From the NCBI RefSeq assembly GCF_024055575.1, contig NZ_JAMXOE010000013.1, positions 62,001 to 126,000 of the forward strand: a stretch of 64,000 nt of DNA. The letters are read 5' to 3'. This stretch comes from Mucilaginibacter flavidus. Lineage in GTDB: Bacteria > Bacteroidota > Bacteroidia > Sphingobacteriales > Sphingobacteriaceae. Positions within the stretch are counted from its first letter, which is position 1, and every line of letters begins with the position of its first letter. Made by a program: the position numbers and the translations under genes. Positions 24,449 through 33,216 of this stretch are shown here, piece after piece. A model generated the notes under the pieces. That model was not told the DNA's origin, made no database searches, and worked only from the letters and a program-made list of their open reading frames with translations.

Positions 24449-25482
24449 TGGAGACAATTAAACTTACCCAATATTCGCACGGCGCAGGTTGTGGCTGCAA
24501 AATCAGTCCGGCTATACTCGATAAAATATTACACAGCCCGGTAGCGGCTATACCCGATGCCCGTTTACTGGTTGGCAACGATAAACGTGATGACGCGGCA
24601 GTACTGGATTTAGGCAACGGTACCGCGCTAATATCAACCACCGATTTTTTTATGCCGATAGTGGATGACGCCTACGATTTCGGCCGTATTGCCTCGGCAA
24701 ATGCCATCAGCGACGTTTATGCGATGGGTGGCAAACCAGTGTTGGCTATTGCCATATTGGGCTGGCCGATAGATAAGCTGCCGCCAGAGGTTGCGCAAAA
24801 AGTTTTGGAAGGCTCGCGTGCCGTTTGTGCCGAAGCCGGTATAACCCTTGCCGGTGGCCACAGTATTGACTGCCCCGAACCTGTGTTTGGGCTTGCGGTG
24901 AATGGCATGGTGAATATCCCCAACTTAAAACAAAACTCAACCGCAATTGCCGGTTGCAGGTTATACCTTACCAAAGCTTTGGGCGTTGGCATATTATCAA
25001 CAGCCCAAAAACGAGGGGTACTTAAACCCGAAGACGCCGCCATAGCCTTGCGGAGCATGGTCACCCTGAATAAGCTGGGCGAACTTTTTGGCAGCATGGG
25101 TTTTGTAAAAGCCATGACCGACGTAACAGGCTTTGGCCTGCTGGGCCATTTAAGCGAAATGTGCGAAGGCAGCGGTTTGTCGGCTGAAATAGAGTTTGAC
25201 AAAGTGCCGGTAATTGCTTCGTTGCCGTGGTACCTCGCCCAAAAATGTTTTCCCGGTGGCACACAACGCAACTGGAACAGCTATGGCGATAAAATCGGCA
25301 CCCTAACCGACGAGCAGCGCTACATACTTGCCGACCCGCAAACCAGCGGCGGTTTGCTGATAGCAGTAGCTGAGGAAAGCTGTGCAGATTTTGAGTTGAC
25401 GTTAAAAGACCGTGGATTAGATTTTAAACCATTCGGCAGGTTAAAGCCACAAAACTACGGGCCGCTGATAACGGTTGTTTAA
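24448..25482 (+). CDS. selD: selenide, water dikinase (selenophosphate synthetase)
   Basis: Makes selenophosphate from selenide and ATP. 344 residues, standard length. The N-terminal loop SHGAGCGCK places C17 and K18 near the usual active-site Cys and Lys, so this is a cysteine, not selenocysteine, form. Further signatures are NDKRDDAAVLDLG, TTDFFMPIVDDAYDFGRIA and DVYAMGGKP. TGFGLLGHLSEM and the C-terminal ADPQTSGGLLIAV are also family hallmarks. Translationally coupled to mnmH. It is convergent with the methyltransferase gene, only four bases apart. Confidence 0.96.
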   Translation: METIKLTQYSHGAGCGCKISPAILDKILHSPVAAIPDARLLVGNDKRDDAAVLDLGNGTALISTTDFFMPIVDDAYDFGRIASANAISDVYAMGGKPVLAIAILGWPIDKLPPEVAQKVLEGSRAVCAEAGITLAGGHSIDCPEPVFGLAVNGMVNIPNLKQNSTAIAGCRLYLTKALGVGILSTAQKRGVLKPEDAAIALRSMVTLNKLGELFGSMGFVKAMTDVTGFGLLGHLSEMCEGSGLSAEIEFDKVPVIASLPWYLAQKCFPGGTQRNWNSYGDKIGTLTDEQRYILADPQTSGGLLIAVAEESCADFELTLKDRGLDFKPFGRLKPQNYGPLITVV

Positions 25483-25486
25483 GCCA

Positions 25487-26110
25487 TCAGACATTAAGCG
25501 GATGCTTTTTGAAGCTGCAAAACAAAAAATTTTGTATCGTTTTAAACGGTGTTAAATGGTCTTCGCTAATGCATTTTAATTTCTTAAACTGTTTGCTTAG
25601 CGTATGTTGTAGCAGTGTTTCTGAATATTGTTTCACATGTAATCCACTGCATTTTTCGGGGCCTTGTTTTGAAAACGTGCCGATAATCATGTAGTTATTA
25701 ATCGCCATCGCAGCCGAGGCAATGTACTGCTTAATTTGTTTCCGCTCTGTTAAAAAATGGAATGTGGCCCTGTCGTGCCAAAGGTCATAATGTTCATTTG
25801 GCTTAAAATCTGTAATGTCAGATACTATCCATTTTACCTGCCTGCTTTTCTCGCCCAGCCTTAGCCGGGCCCTGTCCAAAGCGGCTTCGGATATGTCAAG
25901 CACTGTGATATCTGAGAAACCTTCTTTTAGCAAATAATCAACCAGGGTGCTGTCGCCACCGCCAATATCAATAATTTTGGCATCTTTTGCCAGGTTGAAG
26001 CTTTTAATAAAGCCGAGCGAACTGTGCGGAACGGCCTGAGTCCAGCTTACCTCTTCTGTTTTTTTTGTTTGATATATATTTTCCCAGTAAGCCTTTTTAT
26101 CTTCTTTCAT
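25487..26110 (-). CDS. class I SAM-dependent methyltransferase
   Basis: A 207-residue soluble methyltransferase. YWENIYQTKKTEEVSWTQ opens the protein, the glycine motif is IIDIGGGDSTLVDYLL, the acidic ribose contact follows in ITVLDISEAALDRAR, and WHDRATFHFLTE resembles thiopurine-S-methyltransferase-like or tellurite-type enzymes. ATG at 26110 is chosen: it has the purine-rich GGTGGAGAAA upstream, while the frame continues five codons to a GTG. It is divergent from the secreted rhodanese, their starts being 50 bases apart. Substrate unknown; a thiol, selenium or similar small nucleophile would suit the neighbourhood but this is speculative. Confidence 0.82.
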   Translation of the reverse strand: MKEDKKAYWENIYQTKKTEEVSWTQAVPHSSLGFIKSFNLAKDAKIIDIGGGDSTLVDYLLKEGFSDITVLDISEAALDRARLRLGEKSRQVKWIVSDITDFKPNEHYDLWHDRATFHFLTERKQIKQYIASAAMAINNYMIIGTFSKQGPEKCSGLHVKQYSETLLQHTLSKQFKKLKCISEDHLTPFKTIQNFLFCSFKKHPLNV

Positions 26111-26160
26111 GCTTTTTTTCTCCACCTTTGCTGGTATAAAAGTCAGGATTAATATTCAAT

Positions 26161-26634
26161 ATGAAAAAGATATATTCATTAACCATTTGCTTACTGATAG
26201 TTTTATCTTTCGCGGCATTAAAAACGAATGCACAAATTTCCAACCCCGTTACGCCTTCGCTGACTGCAACTAACCCGTGGACTGATAGCCAATTACTGGA
26301 GCCCTCCGTTTTAGCAGCTCAAATAAAAACCGGCGGAACAAACCTGCCCCTGATATTAAATATCGGTGCGGTAGAAGATATTAAAGCAGCAACCCATATT
26401 GGCGCGGTAAACGATGCAAAAAACATGGAAAAATTGAAGAGTACTGTAGCGGCGCTACCTAAAAACACAGCTATAGTAGTTTATTGCGGTTGCTGCCCTT
26501 TTGCCAAATGCCCTAATATCCGGCCGGCCTTTTCCGAACTTGCAAAAGCCGGGTTCACTAACGTAAAGCTGCTGAATCTGTCAACCAATTTAAAAACGAA
26601 CTGGATTGCAAAAGGCTATCCACTCGCCGAATAG
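26161..26634 (+). CDS. secreted rhodanese-like protein with a Cys-rich active loop
   Basis: A 157-residue exported protein with a signal peptide (1-24, ending TNAQ) and one rhodanese-like domain. The active loop reads VVYCGCCPFAKCPNIRPAF, with four cysteines where a normal rhodanese loop has one (CxxGxR), so it may bind metal or form disulfides instead of transferring sulfur. ATHIGAVNDAKNMEKLK precedes it, and AKAGFTNVKLLNLSTNLKTNWIAKGYP closes the fold. Bacteroidota carry such periplasmic variants; the role is not established. Confidence 0.8.
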   Translation: MKKIYSLTICLLIVLSFAALKTNAQISNPVTPSLTATNPWTDSQLLEPSVLAAQIKTGGTNLPLILNIGAVEDIKAATHIGAVNDAKNMEKLKSTVAALPKNTAIVVYCGCCPFAKCPNIRPAFSELAKAGFTNVKLLNLSTNLKTNWIAKGYPLAE

Positions 26635-26641
26635 GACATAA

Positions 26642-27733
26642 TTAATTGACAAAGTGATCGAATGATCGCCAGTATTTATCTTTATAAATATCATAACTGA
26701 TCTCAATTTGTCTTGAATGTTTTTGCTGCGCTGTATATGCTGTTTTAGATGGCAGCCTGAAATCTTTACAGGCAAAATAAATGTCTCTTACTCCATCGGC
26801 CGTTTGCCGGCCGATATTTAGGTACCCGTCAATGTCTTTCAGTTCTTTTGTGATTTCTTCTTCAATCTTTTCCAACAGCTGATAGGTGTCATTATCAGGC
26901 ATACCATTTGTCCCGGCTCCGTTATACTTAATTTCGATATTTAAAATCCAGGGATGAGAAGCTTTACGGTCCCAGGCCAGCAAATCCATATTTATAATCG
27001 CCAGCAACATATTCCCGTTCGCCAATTTGGCCTCCAATCCCGAATAGCTATCGCTTTCGGTATCATGCCTTACCCCTTCATATTTTTCAACAAATTCAGC
27101 TTGCCGCCATGCCAAAAAATCTTTTAATTTTCCTATCGGCACAAGTGGCTTTTTTGCAGCTTTTTTACTAACCAAAACCACGCGGTCGATTGTTGTAATC
27201 GCGTTTAATTCGCCTAGAAGATTATCTAAAAAGATGTATACCCCGTTTGCAATGGCAGGTTTGTTTTGTTCATTAAAATCATCGTGAACAATGGTTATGT
27301 CTATTTCGTCAGGAAAGTTTGTATCGTCGTTCTGGTAAAAGCTGATATTTTCGCTGCTAAAGTTGTAGCCGCCCATCTGTATACTCACATCAGTAATATC
27401 TAACGCTGGTTTTAAGGCTGTAAATCGCCAGCCGTCAATTTTGGGGGCTGCGTTAACAAGTTCCTCAACAAACACAATGTTATTGATAACCCCGTCAGGT
27501 GTTAAAACCAATTCAACAGTGTTTTTGTCAAACATACCCGTTAAATAATAAAAGCCGTCTTTAAGTTCGTTTAGCTTAGGTGCAAGTTTTGCAAAAAAGT
27601 TGTTTTCAATATCATTTTGTTCCTTTACAACTTTTGCAAAAGTGCTTTCATTTTTTTTGAACCAATCCCAAAACTCTTCGTTTGATTTTATGGGTGGCTC
27701 TTTTGTTTGAAATATGTTTTTAAAAAAACTCAT
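26642..27733 (-). CDS. DUF695-domain protein of unknown function
   Basis: A 363-residue cytosolic protein. The N-terminal 220 residues contain NEEFWDWFKKNESTFAKVV and LTPDGVINNIVFVEELVNAAP; the C-terminal part (about 230-363) with MLLAIINMDLLAWDRKASHPW and IYFACKDFRLPSKTAYTAQQ resembles DUF695. No catalytic motif or membrane segment is evident. It faces the rhodanese gene (7-base gap) and lies 130 bases from the MBL-fold gene on the same strand. Function unknown. Confidence 0.65.
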   Translation of the reverse strand: MSFFKNIFQTKEPPIKSNEEFWDWFKKNESTFAKVVKEQNDIENNFFAKLAPKLNELKDGFYYLTGMFDKNTVELVLTPDGVINNIVFVEELVNAAPKIDGWRFTALKPALDITDVSIQMGGYNFSSENISFYQNDDTNFPDEIDITIVHDDFNEQNKPAIANGVYIFLDNLLGELNAITTIDRVVLVSKKAAKKPLVPIGKLKDFLAWRQAEFVEKYEGVRHDTESDSYSGLEAKLANGNMLLAIINMDLLAWDRKASHPWILNIEIKYNGAGTNGMPDNDTYQLLEKIEEEITKELKDIDGYLNIGRQTADGVRDIYFACKDFRLPSKTAYTAQQKHSRQIEISYDIYKDKYWRSFDHFVN

Positions 27734-27864
27734 TTATTTTACGGTGGTTGAGTGATATTATTTGATGGCCTAAGTTATTGTTTTGTAAATATTGGGTACA
27801 ACAAGTTTTCAAATGGCTTACTTCTTATTTCACAGTCAAATATAAAAAATCAACGATATTTCTT

Positions 27865-28842
27865 TCACCAGCCCGAAACAAACGGTTTAACCTCAGCAGG
27901 CATACCCGGCTCCGGCACAAAAAGGTCAATATTCTTTTCTTTAGCGTATTTCAACAAGCGCTCAATGGGCTCATCCCAGGCGTGTGGTGCAAGGTTAAAC
28001 GTTCCCCAGTGTATGGGCATCATCAGTTTGCCTTTTAGTGCAAGGTGGGCGTTCGAGGCATTGTCAGGCCCCATGTGTATATCGGGCCAGTATTGGCCGT
28101 AAGCGCCAATCTCCAGCATGGTTAAATCAAAAGGGCCAAAGGTCTCACCGATTTCTTTAAAAACGGGAAACCAACCCGAATCGGCCCCGAAAAATATATT
28201 ATGCGTGTGCCCTTTTATCACAAACGACGACCAAAGGGTTTCGTTGCGGCCTATAATACCGCGACCACTAAAATGACGTGCCGGGGTTGCCGTAATATTG
28301 CAATCGTCGCCAAGCATGGTGCTGTCGCCCCAATCCAGTTCGTTTATAAAGTTTTTTTCGATCCCCCAGCTTACCAAATGCTGCCCAACCTTGAGGGATG
28401 TAATAAAAGGGACATGTTTACCGGCGAAATACTTAATGGTGTTTTTATCCAGGTGATCGTAATGGTCGTGCGATACAATGATGGCATCCAGCGGGGGTAA
28501 ATCTTCAAGTGCAATCGGCGGCTCAAAAAAACGCTTTGGCCCGAAGAACGAACTGAATGACACCCTTTCGCTCCAAACCGGGTCGGTAAGGATGCGTTTG
28601 CCGTCAATTTCTATCAGCAGGCTCGAGTGCCCAATCAATGTAATCCTTAAACCAGTGGCAGGAGGGGTGTTAAATACCGACACATCAGTTTTAAACGGAC
28701 CTAACTGCTTTTTTGGGGTATTCTCTGCTTTGTTATTATAATATTCTTTAAGTATCGGGATCATTTTACCAAACCCGACCTCATCGGTAGGTATGGGGTT
28801 TAAAAACTTCTTTCCCTTTTTGCGCGCCCCGGTTAAACTCAT
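27865..28842 (-). CDS. MBL-fold metallohydrolase, NAPE-PLD/UlaG-like
   Basis: A 325-residue metallo-beta-lactamase-fold hydrolase. The di-metal motif is SHDHYDHLD (H125, H127, D129, H130); further ligands lie in TPARHFSGRG, FGADSG and MPIHWGTF. The N-terminal 60 residues and the pattern WSERVSFSSFFGPKRFFEPP match the N-acyl-phosphatidylethanolamine phospholipase D-like group, whose bacterial members cleave phosphodiesters or remain uncharacterised. Probably cytosolic, since no signal peptide is seen. Independent transcription is likely. Confidence 0.88.
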   Translation of the reverse strand: MSLTGARKKGKKFLNPIPTDEVGFGKMIPILKEYYNNKAENTPKKQLGPFKTDVSVFNTPPATGLRITLIGHSSLLIEIDGKRILTDPVWSERVSFSSFFGPKRFFEPPIALEDLPPLDAIIVSHDHYDHLDKNTIKYFAGKHVPFITSLKVGQHLVSWGIEKNFINELDWGDSTMLGDDCNITATPARHFSGRGIIGRNETLWSSFVIKGHTHNIFFGADSGWFPVFKEIGETFGPFDLTMLEIGAYGQYWPDIHMGPDNASNAHLALKGKLMMPIHWGTFNLAPHAWDEPIERLLKYAKEKNIDLFVPEPGMPAEVKPFVSGW

Positions 28843-28954
28843 AAATAAATATCAAATTACCTGCCCAAATATACACCTGGCGTTTTATTACAACCGGGTT
28901 GAAGCCGAATTGTTACATTAAGTCAATAAAACACCAATGGTGGCATTTGGCTGA

Positions 28955-29785
28955 CTATTTTGTTAAAAAAGTAACGGTTTGTTCGCAGAACTCGAGCAGC
29001 TCAGCAGGTAATTCCGGTTCGGCATAGGGTTGTGTTGCACCAAATACATGGTCGCCACCCGTTATTACTAAAAATTCAGCGTTTGGATTGGCTGCTTTAA
29101 GTTCTTCTGCATGTGCCAACACGACAGACGTATCTTCATCGCCATGGGCGATGAGCCAGGGTTGTGTTATTTGAGCTGCATGCGCCAGTATATCCAATCG
29201 ACCAGGGTTGCGTTCCAGATCATCAAGCAGGCTAACCTTTAGGGGCATTTGTTGCCCGGTGCGTTTGTTGGCAATATACGTTATGCCGGTTAATCGCCAT
29301 TGTTCCTCAATCTCCTTGGGCCATAAATTCCTGAACCCGGAAATGGATGCCATGGTAACAAGTTTTTTAACCCGCCTGTCTTCGGCTGCTTTAATAATGC
29401 ACAGGCCGCCGCCCATGCTGTGCCCCATTAAATAAACGCCACTGGCTGCAGCGATACCTGAACCACCGCAGGCAAAATCTATAACCGCTTTTAAATCCTC
29501 CAGTTCGATAGTGAAAGTATTGTCAGCGAAAGCTATCAGATCGACAAAATCTTCAGGTTTATCAGCTGTGGTGCCGTTGTGCGAAAAGTTGAATTTTAAA
29601 AACCGGAAGCCCTGTTCTGCAAAGTAATTGGCTACCAGGTTATGCGCGCCCCAATCTTTAAACCCATTGAAGCCATGGGCAAAAATTACCAGCGGGGCGT
29701 TTTTAAGCGAGGTTTTATAAGTTAAATCCATCAGCATGCCACGGCCCTTGGCGCCGGGTATGTTGAAGTTTTGTTTTTTAAGCAT
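28955..29785 (-). CDS. alpha/beta hydrolase (serine esterase type)
   Basis: A 276-residue alpha/beta hydrolase. Oxyanion-hole HGFNGFKDWG near residue 38, nucleophile elbow GHSMGGG with S123, and a catalytic Asp/His pair in LIAHGDEDTSV and TGGDHVFGA. The type resembles dienelactone-hydrolase-like or acylglycerol-lipase-like esterases of Bacteroidota. No signal peptide. It lies 112 bases upstream of the MBL-fold gene on the same strand. Substrate unknown. Confidence 0.86.
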   Translation of the reverse strand: MLKKQNFNIPGAKGRGMLMDLTYKTSLKNAPLVIFAHGFNGFKDWGAHNLVANYFAEQGFRFLKFNFSHNGTTADKPEDFVDLIAFADNTFTIELEDLKAVIDFACGGSGIAAASGVYLMGHSMGGGLCIIKAAEDRRVKKLVTMASISGFRNLWPKEIEEQWRLTGITYIANKRTGQQMPLKVSLLDDLERNPGRLDILAHAAQITQPWLIAHGDEDTSVVLAHAEELKAANPNAEFLVITGGDHVFGATQPYAEPELPAELLEFCEQTVTFLTK

Positions 29786-29831
29786 GATACATCAAATATA
29801 GAACAAACATTTACCGATAATCAACCATTCC

Positions 29832-29912
29832 TGTCATTTCTATGGTGAGAAAACCTATCCGGCTTGCCTCTCCCGCGTTTAAGTTTTCTCCTCGTTCCTC
29901 GTCGAAATGACA
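29832..29912. repeat. MITE-like hairpin element
   Basis: TGTCATTTC (29832-29840) pairs with GAAATGACA (29904-29912), and inner GAGAAAAC (29847-29854) with GTTTTCTC (29883-29890). The right part, CTCGTTCCTCGTCGAAATGACA, is close to CTTCGTTCCTCGCAATGACG of the element at 52851-53000, so they seem to be one family. Confidence 0.55.
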
Positions 29913-29970
29913 TTTGGGGGCAGTTCGGACCTCCAAGAGACCATATAAGTGACAACCCCCAAATCCAAAG

Positions 29971-30297
29971 CTATGATGGGTCTAATGCAAATGGCTCCCA
30001 TTTATCATTTGTCGACTTTCTATCAGCCCCAATGCCTAAGGGCATCTCATATAAATCGTTAATTGATGTATCTATTTCTGTAGCTTGCTTAAGAGAGATG
30101 ATTTTTAGATTCGAGTCATCATGGTCTGCTTGTCCACATAAAAATTGCCAGTAACCGTCTTCTGCTTCGTGAGTTGCAAATAGGATAGGCCGTGTTTTGG
30201 TCATTACGTGGTCACAAACAAAACAAGCGGTATTTTCCGATTCCGTAAACTTAAATTCATTTGCGGGCGTTTCTTTTTTCTTAAAAAAACTCAACAT
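29971..30297 (-). CDS. small conserved protein, DUF2185-like
   Basis: A 108-residue cytosolic protein. CFVCDHVMTKTRPILFATH near the N-terminus contains a CxxC-like pair, then EDGYWQFLCGQADHDDSNLK and TSINDLYEMPLGIGADR. The pattern resembles DUF2185 proteins, some of which sit beside polymorphic toxins as immunity proteins; no toxin is seen here. ATG at 30297 is chosen, since the 23 residues further upstream are hydrophobic filler with no homology. It lies downstream of the DoxX-like gene on the same strand. Confidence 0.6.
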   Translation of the reverse strand: MLSFFKKKETPANEFKFTESENTACFVCDHVMTKTRPILFATHEAEDGYWQFLCGQADHDDSNLKIISLKQATEIDTSINDLYEMPLGIGADRKSTNDKWEPFALDPS

Positions 30298-30352
30298 CTT
30301 TTTATAGTTATTTAAATGTGTTAAGGTAATAAATATTGCTAGAAAAAATCGT

Positions 30353-30739
30353 TTAAATCTTGTCATTCCGGGTATACCACCACGCCCACCATATCAGCAA
30401 AGGCTGCAAAATCACCAGCCTTACCCACGCAATTAATGGCGTTACATGCAGACTGCCCAACTGAAACGGCGCATGGGTGACCATATCAATATGTACCGGC
30501 AAAAAGGCAATCAGCATTAATATTATACCCCAGGCGGCTAAAACCCTGGTCTGTTTGAAAATTAGCAGCAAGCCAAATAATATTTCAAAAACACCCGCCA
30601 ATAAGTTCATAAGTTTTGGCAACGGAATATATGGCGGAATGATGCGTATGTACGATTCCGGCGCCCGGAAATGGTTGGCACCGGCCAAAACGTAGCCAAT
30701 TACCAAAATGACGAGCATCACTTTTTTTAATTTTGTCAT
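30353..30739 (-). CDS. DoxX-like membrane protein
   Basis: A 128-residue protein with four membrane helices: VMLVILVIGYVLAGANHF, LMNLLAGVFEILFGLLLI, VLAAWGIILMLIAFLPVH and WVRLVILQPLLIWWAWWY. YVLAGANHFRAPESYIRIIPPYIP after helix one is typical of the DoxX/methylamine-utilisation MauE-like group. It is divergent from hemA. Role unknown; some relatives associate with redox enzymes. Confidence 0.8.
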   Translation of the reverse strand: MTKLKKVMLVILVIGYVLAGANHFRAPESYIRIIPPYIPLPKLMNLLAGVFEILFGLLLIFKQTRVLAAWGIILMLIAFLPVHIDMVTHAPFQLGSLHVTPLIAWVRLVILQPLLIWWAWWYTRNDKI

Positions 30740-30890
30740 AATTCAGGTACGTATTTATAGGTAAAATCGATTTAATTGTTTAACAAACACTATTTATTTA
30801 TAAACATTCTAAATACAACTGTATGACAAAGTGTTGACACTGCATCGTATTAAAGCTGTTACTTTTGTTGGGTTCAAATTTAAAATAGCT

Positions 30891-32117
30891 TTGAAGTATC
30901 TAAAGGTAATCGCTTTTACGCATAAACAGATTGAGTTGAAGGAGTTGGGACGATTGGTGATTTGCCAGGAGAACTTAACAGATAAACTGCAAAGAGTAAA
31001 ATCGCAATTCGGTATTTCCGAAATTTTTTACCTGGCCACGTGTAACCGCGTTGAGTTTGTGATGCTTACTCAGCAGGTAGTCGATAAAGCTTTCGCCAAA
31101 CAGTTTATGGATGCCCTTGATATGGGCCTATGCCCGATATCAACCGGTACTTTTTTAGATGCGGCATCTATTTATGAAGACCGCGAAGCGCTTGAACATT
31201 TGCTGCGCACCTCCTGCTCGCTCGAAAGCCTTATAGTTGGCGAAAAAGAAATTTTAGCCCAACTGCGCAAAGCCTACGAAAACTGCAAAGAGGCCGGCCT
31301 TACCGGCGACGGGCTGCGCATGTTTATGAACTGTATAGTTAAAACCGCCAAAGAAGTTTATACGAATACGAATATTTCGAAAAATCCTATTTCAGTCGTC
31401 TCGCTTGCCTATCGCAAGCTGAAGGACTTAAAGCTTTGCACCAACGCCCGCGTACTGATTATTGGCGCCGGCGAAACCAACCGCAACATTTCGAAATACC
31501 TGCAAAAGCATAAGTTTACCAACTTTGCAGTTTTTAACCGAACTGTTGCCAATGCCACCCAGCTGGCTGCCGATTTAAGCGGCGAAGCGTTTAACCTGGA
31601 AGCATTAAAAACATACAACAAAGGCTTCGATGCCATCATAACCTGTACCTCATCAACCGAACCCATCATCACTCCAGAGATTTACAAAGGCCTTTTAAAC
31701 GGCGACACCGACCGTAAAACCATAGTCGACCTTGCCGTGCCTAACGATACTCACCCGGATGTGCTGCTGCAATTCCCGGTAAACTTTATCGAGGTGCATT
31801 CGCTAAATGAAGTGGCCAAAAAGAACCTGCAGGAACGTTACGAAGAACTTACCCACGCCGAAGCCATTATCGACGAAAACATAAACGGCTTTTTGCTGGA
31901 GCTTAAGCAACGCCGTATCGAACTGGCCATGCGCCAGGTGCCCGAAAAAATAAAGGAGATCCGCAATACCGCCATTAACTCCGTTTTTGCCGAAGAAGTG
32001 CAGGGCATGGACCAGGCCAGCCGGGAGATACTGGAAAAGGTGATCAACTACATGGAGAAAAAATATATCAGCGTGCCTATGATAATGGCGAAGGATATAT
32101 TGATCAATAATAATTAA
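30891..32117 (+). CDS. hemA: glutamyl-tRNA reductase
   Basis: First committed step of the C5 pathway: reduces Glu-tRNA(Glu) to glutamate-1-semialdehyde with NADPH. The frame is open from a GTG at 30831, but the TTG at 30891 gives the conserved start (KYLKVIAFTHKQIELKELG) and puts the catalytic Cys at 51 in YLATCNRVEF, as in E. coli (C50). Domains: catalytic about 1-150 with CSLESLIVGEKEILAQLRKAY, NADP-binding about 165-300 with VLIIGAGETNRNISKYL and FDAIITCTSSTEP, and a C-terminal helical dimerisation region. 408 residues, normal. TAGCTTTG at 30886-30893 overlaps this start and looks like a -7 box, which leaves the true start slightly open. Confidence 0.94.
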   Translation: MKYLKVIAFTHKQIELKELGRLVICQENLTDKLQRVKSQFGISEIFYLATCNRVEFVMLTQQVVDKAFAKQFMDALDMGLCPISTGTFLDAASIYEDREALEHLLRTSCSLESLIVGEKEILAQLRKAYENCKEAGLTGDGLRMFMNCIVKTAKEVYTNTNISKNPISVVSLAYRKLKDLKLCTNARVLIIGAGETNRNISKYLQKHKFTNFAVFNRTVANATQLAADLSGEAFNLEALKTYNKGFDAIITCTSSTEPIITPEIYKGLLNGDTDRKTIVDLAVPNDTHPDVLLQFPVNFIEVHSLNEVAKKNLQERYEELTHAEAIIDENINGFLLELKQRRIELAMRQVPEKIKEIRNTAINSVFAEEVQGMDQASREILEKVINYMEKKYISVPMIMAKDILINNN

Positions 32118-32208
32118 AGCGCTGCCGCGAGTTTAGTGAAGCGTAACTAGTAGTATGGCATGTGGCAAGCTTTCTGCTTGCGCAGCATAAAGCTCACAAA
32201 GAAATTAC

Positions 32209-32224
32209 GACTAACCGGTTAGTC
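32209..32224. promoter_or_regulatory. 16-bp perfect palindrome
   Basis: GACTAACCGGTTAGTC, fully self-complementary, about 95 bases before the gene at 32319. Form and size resemble TetR-family operators. No TetR gene lies in the window. Confidence 0.45.
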
Positions 32225-32318
32225 TGTATTCACAAACTCTCTCAACGCATTTCTTGATTTGCCGATAAGTTTTGATAGATTTATCTATTGCAGTTATTAA
32301 CTAAATCACTCTCATGAT

Positions 32319-33017
32319 ATGGTCATGTACTCCGACATAGAATACAAAGCAACCAAACTTATTAAGCAAGGCAAAGAAGCCATTAATAGCGACTTTGTAC
32401 AACTCGCTAATTGGATTGACGAAACCTATGATGTCAAAACCATGAATATAATTTATGATACCATTAAGGCTGATAATAGGCCAAGGCTTCAGATTATATT
32501 TGAAAACGCTGTAAATAAATTCAGCGATAATTTAAAGCAAGTTTTTAATTTCAATGAAGAAAAACAACACGCTATTGGTAATCAATTTAAAGAAATAGTT
32601 TCAAGTAAAAGGGATGCCAGAAAGTGGTCAATCTTAAACTTTTTTAAAAAAGATGAATATCAAACTGAAGGCCTATTTGTTGTTTTTAGTGCTTTTGAAC
32701 CAATTGCCAAAGTTGAAGTGATTGAAAAAATTCCCAAGTCGAGAATTAAAGAGCTTAAAGCACAGATTGGTAATTCAGATATATGGGAAGTTATTACTGC
32801 ATGTCACACGGCAATTTTCTTTTTTTACACTGAAAATCAGGTCGAGGAGAACGCAAATAATGGAGTTAAAGAACATTTAAGTAAGTTGTTTTTTCCTTTA
32901 CTTAAGCCATTTGATGAATTTAACTATTTCAAAGAACAGGATTATTCGATAAGTTTAGACAGCAAAGAAAACTTTGATAAAAACTATGAAGGCAACTGGT
33001 ATTATTACTTCAAATAA
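32319..33017 (+). CDS. AT-rich hypothetical protein between hemA and hemCD
   Basis: A 232-residue cytosolic protein I do not recognise. It is helical and charged, with Asn, Lys and Phe far above the neighbours (FNFNEEKQHAIGNQFKEIV, WSILNFFKKDEYQTEGLF), no membrane segment and no catalytic motif. Codon use is AT-rich compared with the flanking hem genes. Its 3' end overlaps a 50-residue frame (32986-33138) in another phase, and a 16-bp palindrome lies upstream. The pair interrupts the hem locus, which together with the composition suggests acquisition. A toxin-antitoxin pair is possible but not shown. Confidence 0.6.
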   Translation: MVMYSDIEYKATKLIKQGKEAINSDFVQLANWIDETYDVKTMNIIYDTIKADNRPRLQIIFENAVNKFSDNLKQVFNFNEEKQHAIGNQFKEIVSSKRDARKWSILNFFKKDEYQTEGLFVVFSAFEPIAKVEVIEKIPKSRIKELKAQIGNSDIWEVITACHTAIFFFYTENQVEENANNGVKEHLSKLFFPLLKPFDEFNYFKEQDYSISLDSKENFDKNYEGNWYYYFK

Positions 33018-33138
33018 ACGAGAGGTCGAAATATTAAACGAAATCAAAGAAATTAGAAAAGCTTTGAATAACGTCGGAAAAATAAAGGCCGGCAAATTAA
33101 AGGGTCGTCCTATAGAAGAGTTGCTTAATAAGATGTAA
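32986..33138 (+). CDS. 50-residue antitoxin-like small protein overlapping the previous gene
   Basis: ATG at 32986 opens a frame, overlapping the last 32 bases of the AT-rich gene, that runs to TAA at 33136-33138. Charged and helical: KREVEILNEIKEIRKALNNV then GKIKAGKLKGRPIEELLNKM. The basic KAGKLKGRP stretch followed by an amphipathic helix ending is typical of small antitoxins and DNA-binding miniproteins of Bacteroidota, though no family is certain. Overlap with its upstream partner implies co-translation. The order (larger gene first) is the less usual one for toxin-antitoxin pairs. Confidence 0.45.
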   Translation: MKATGIITSNKREVEILNEIKEIRKALNNVGKIKAGKLKGRPIEELLNKM

Positions 33139-33216
33139 AGCCATAATGGGATATCGTCTCTCAGTCACCTCACTTTCATATCGTTAATTATTCCTCCAAT
33201 CATTGCGTTAAAAAGT

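Noticed and set aside
30831..30890. Longer HemA from the GTG at 30831
   Set aside because: The extra 20 residues do not match the family and would move the catalytic Cys from 51 to 71; the TTG at 30891 fits better.
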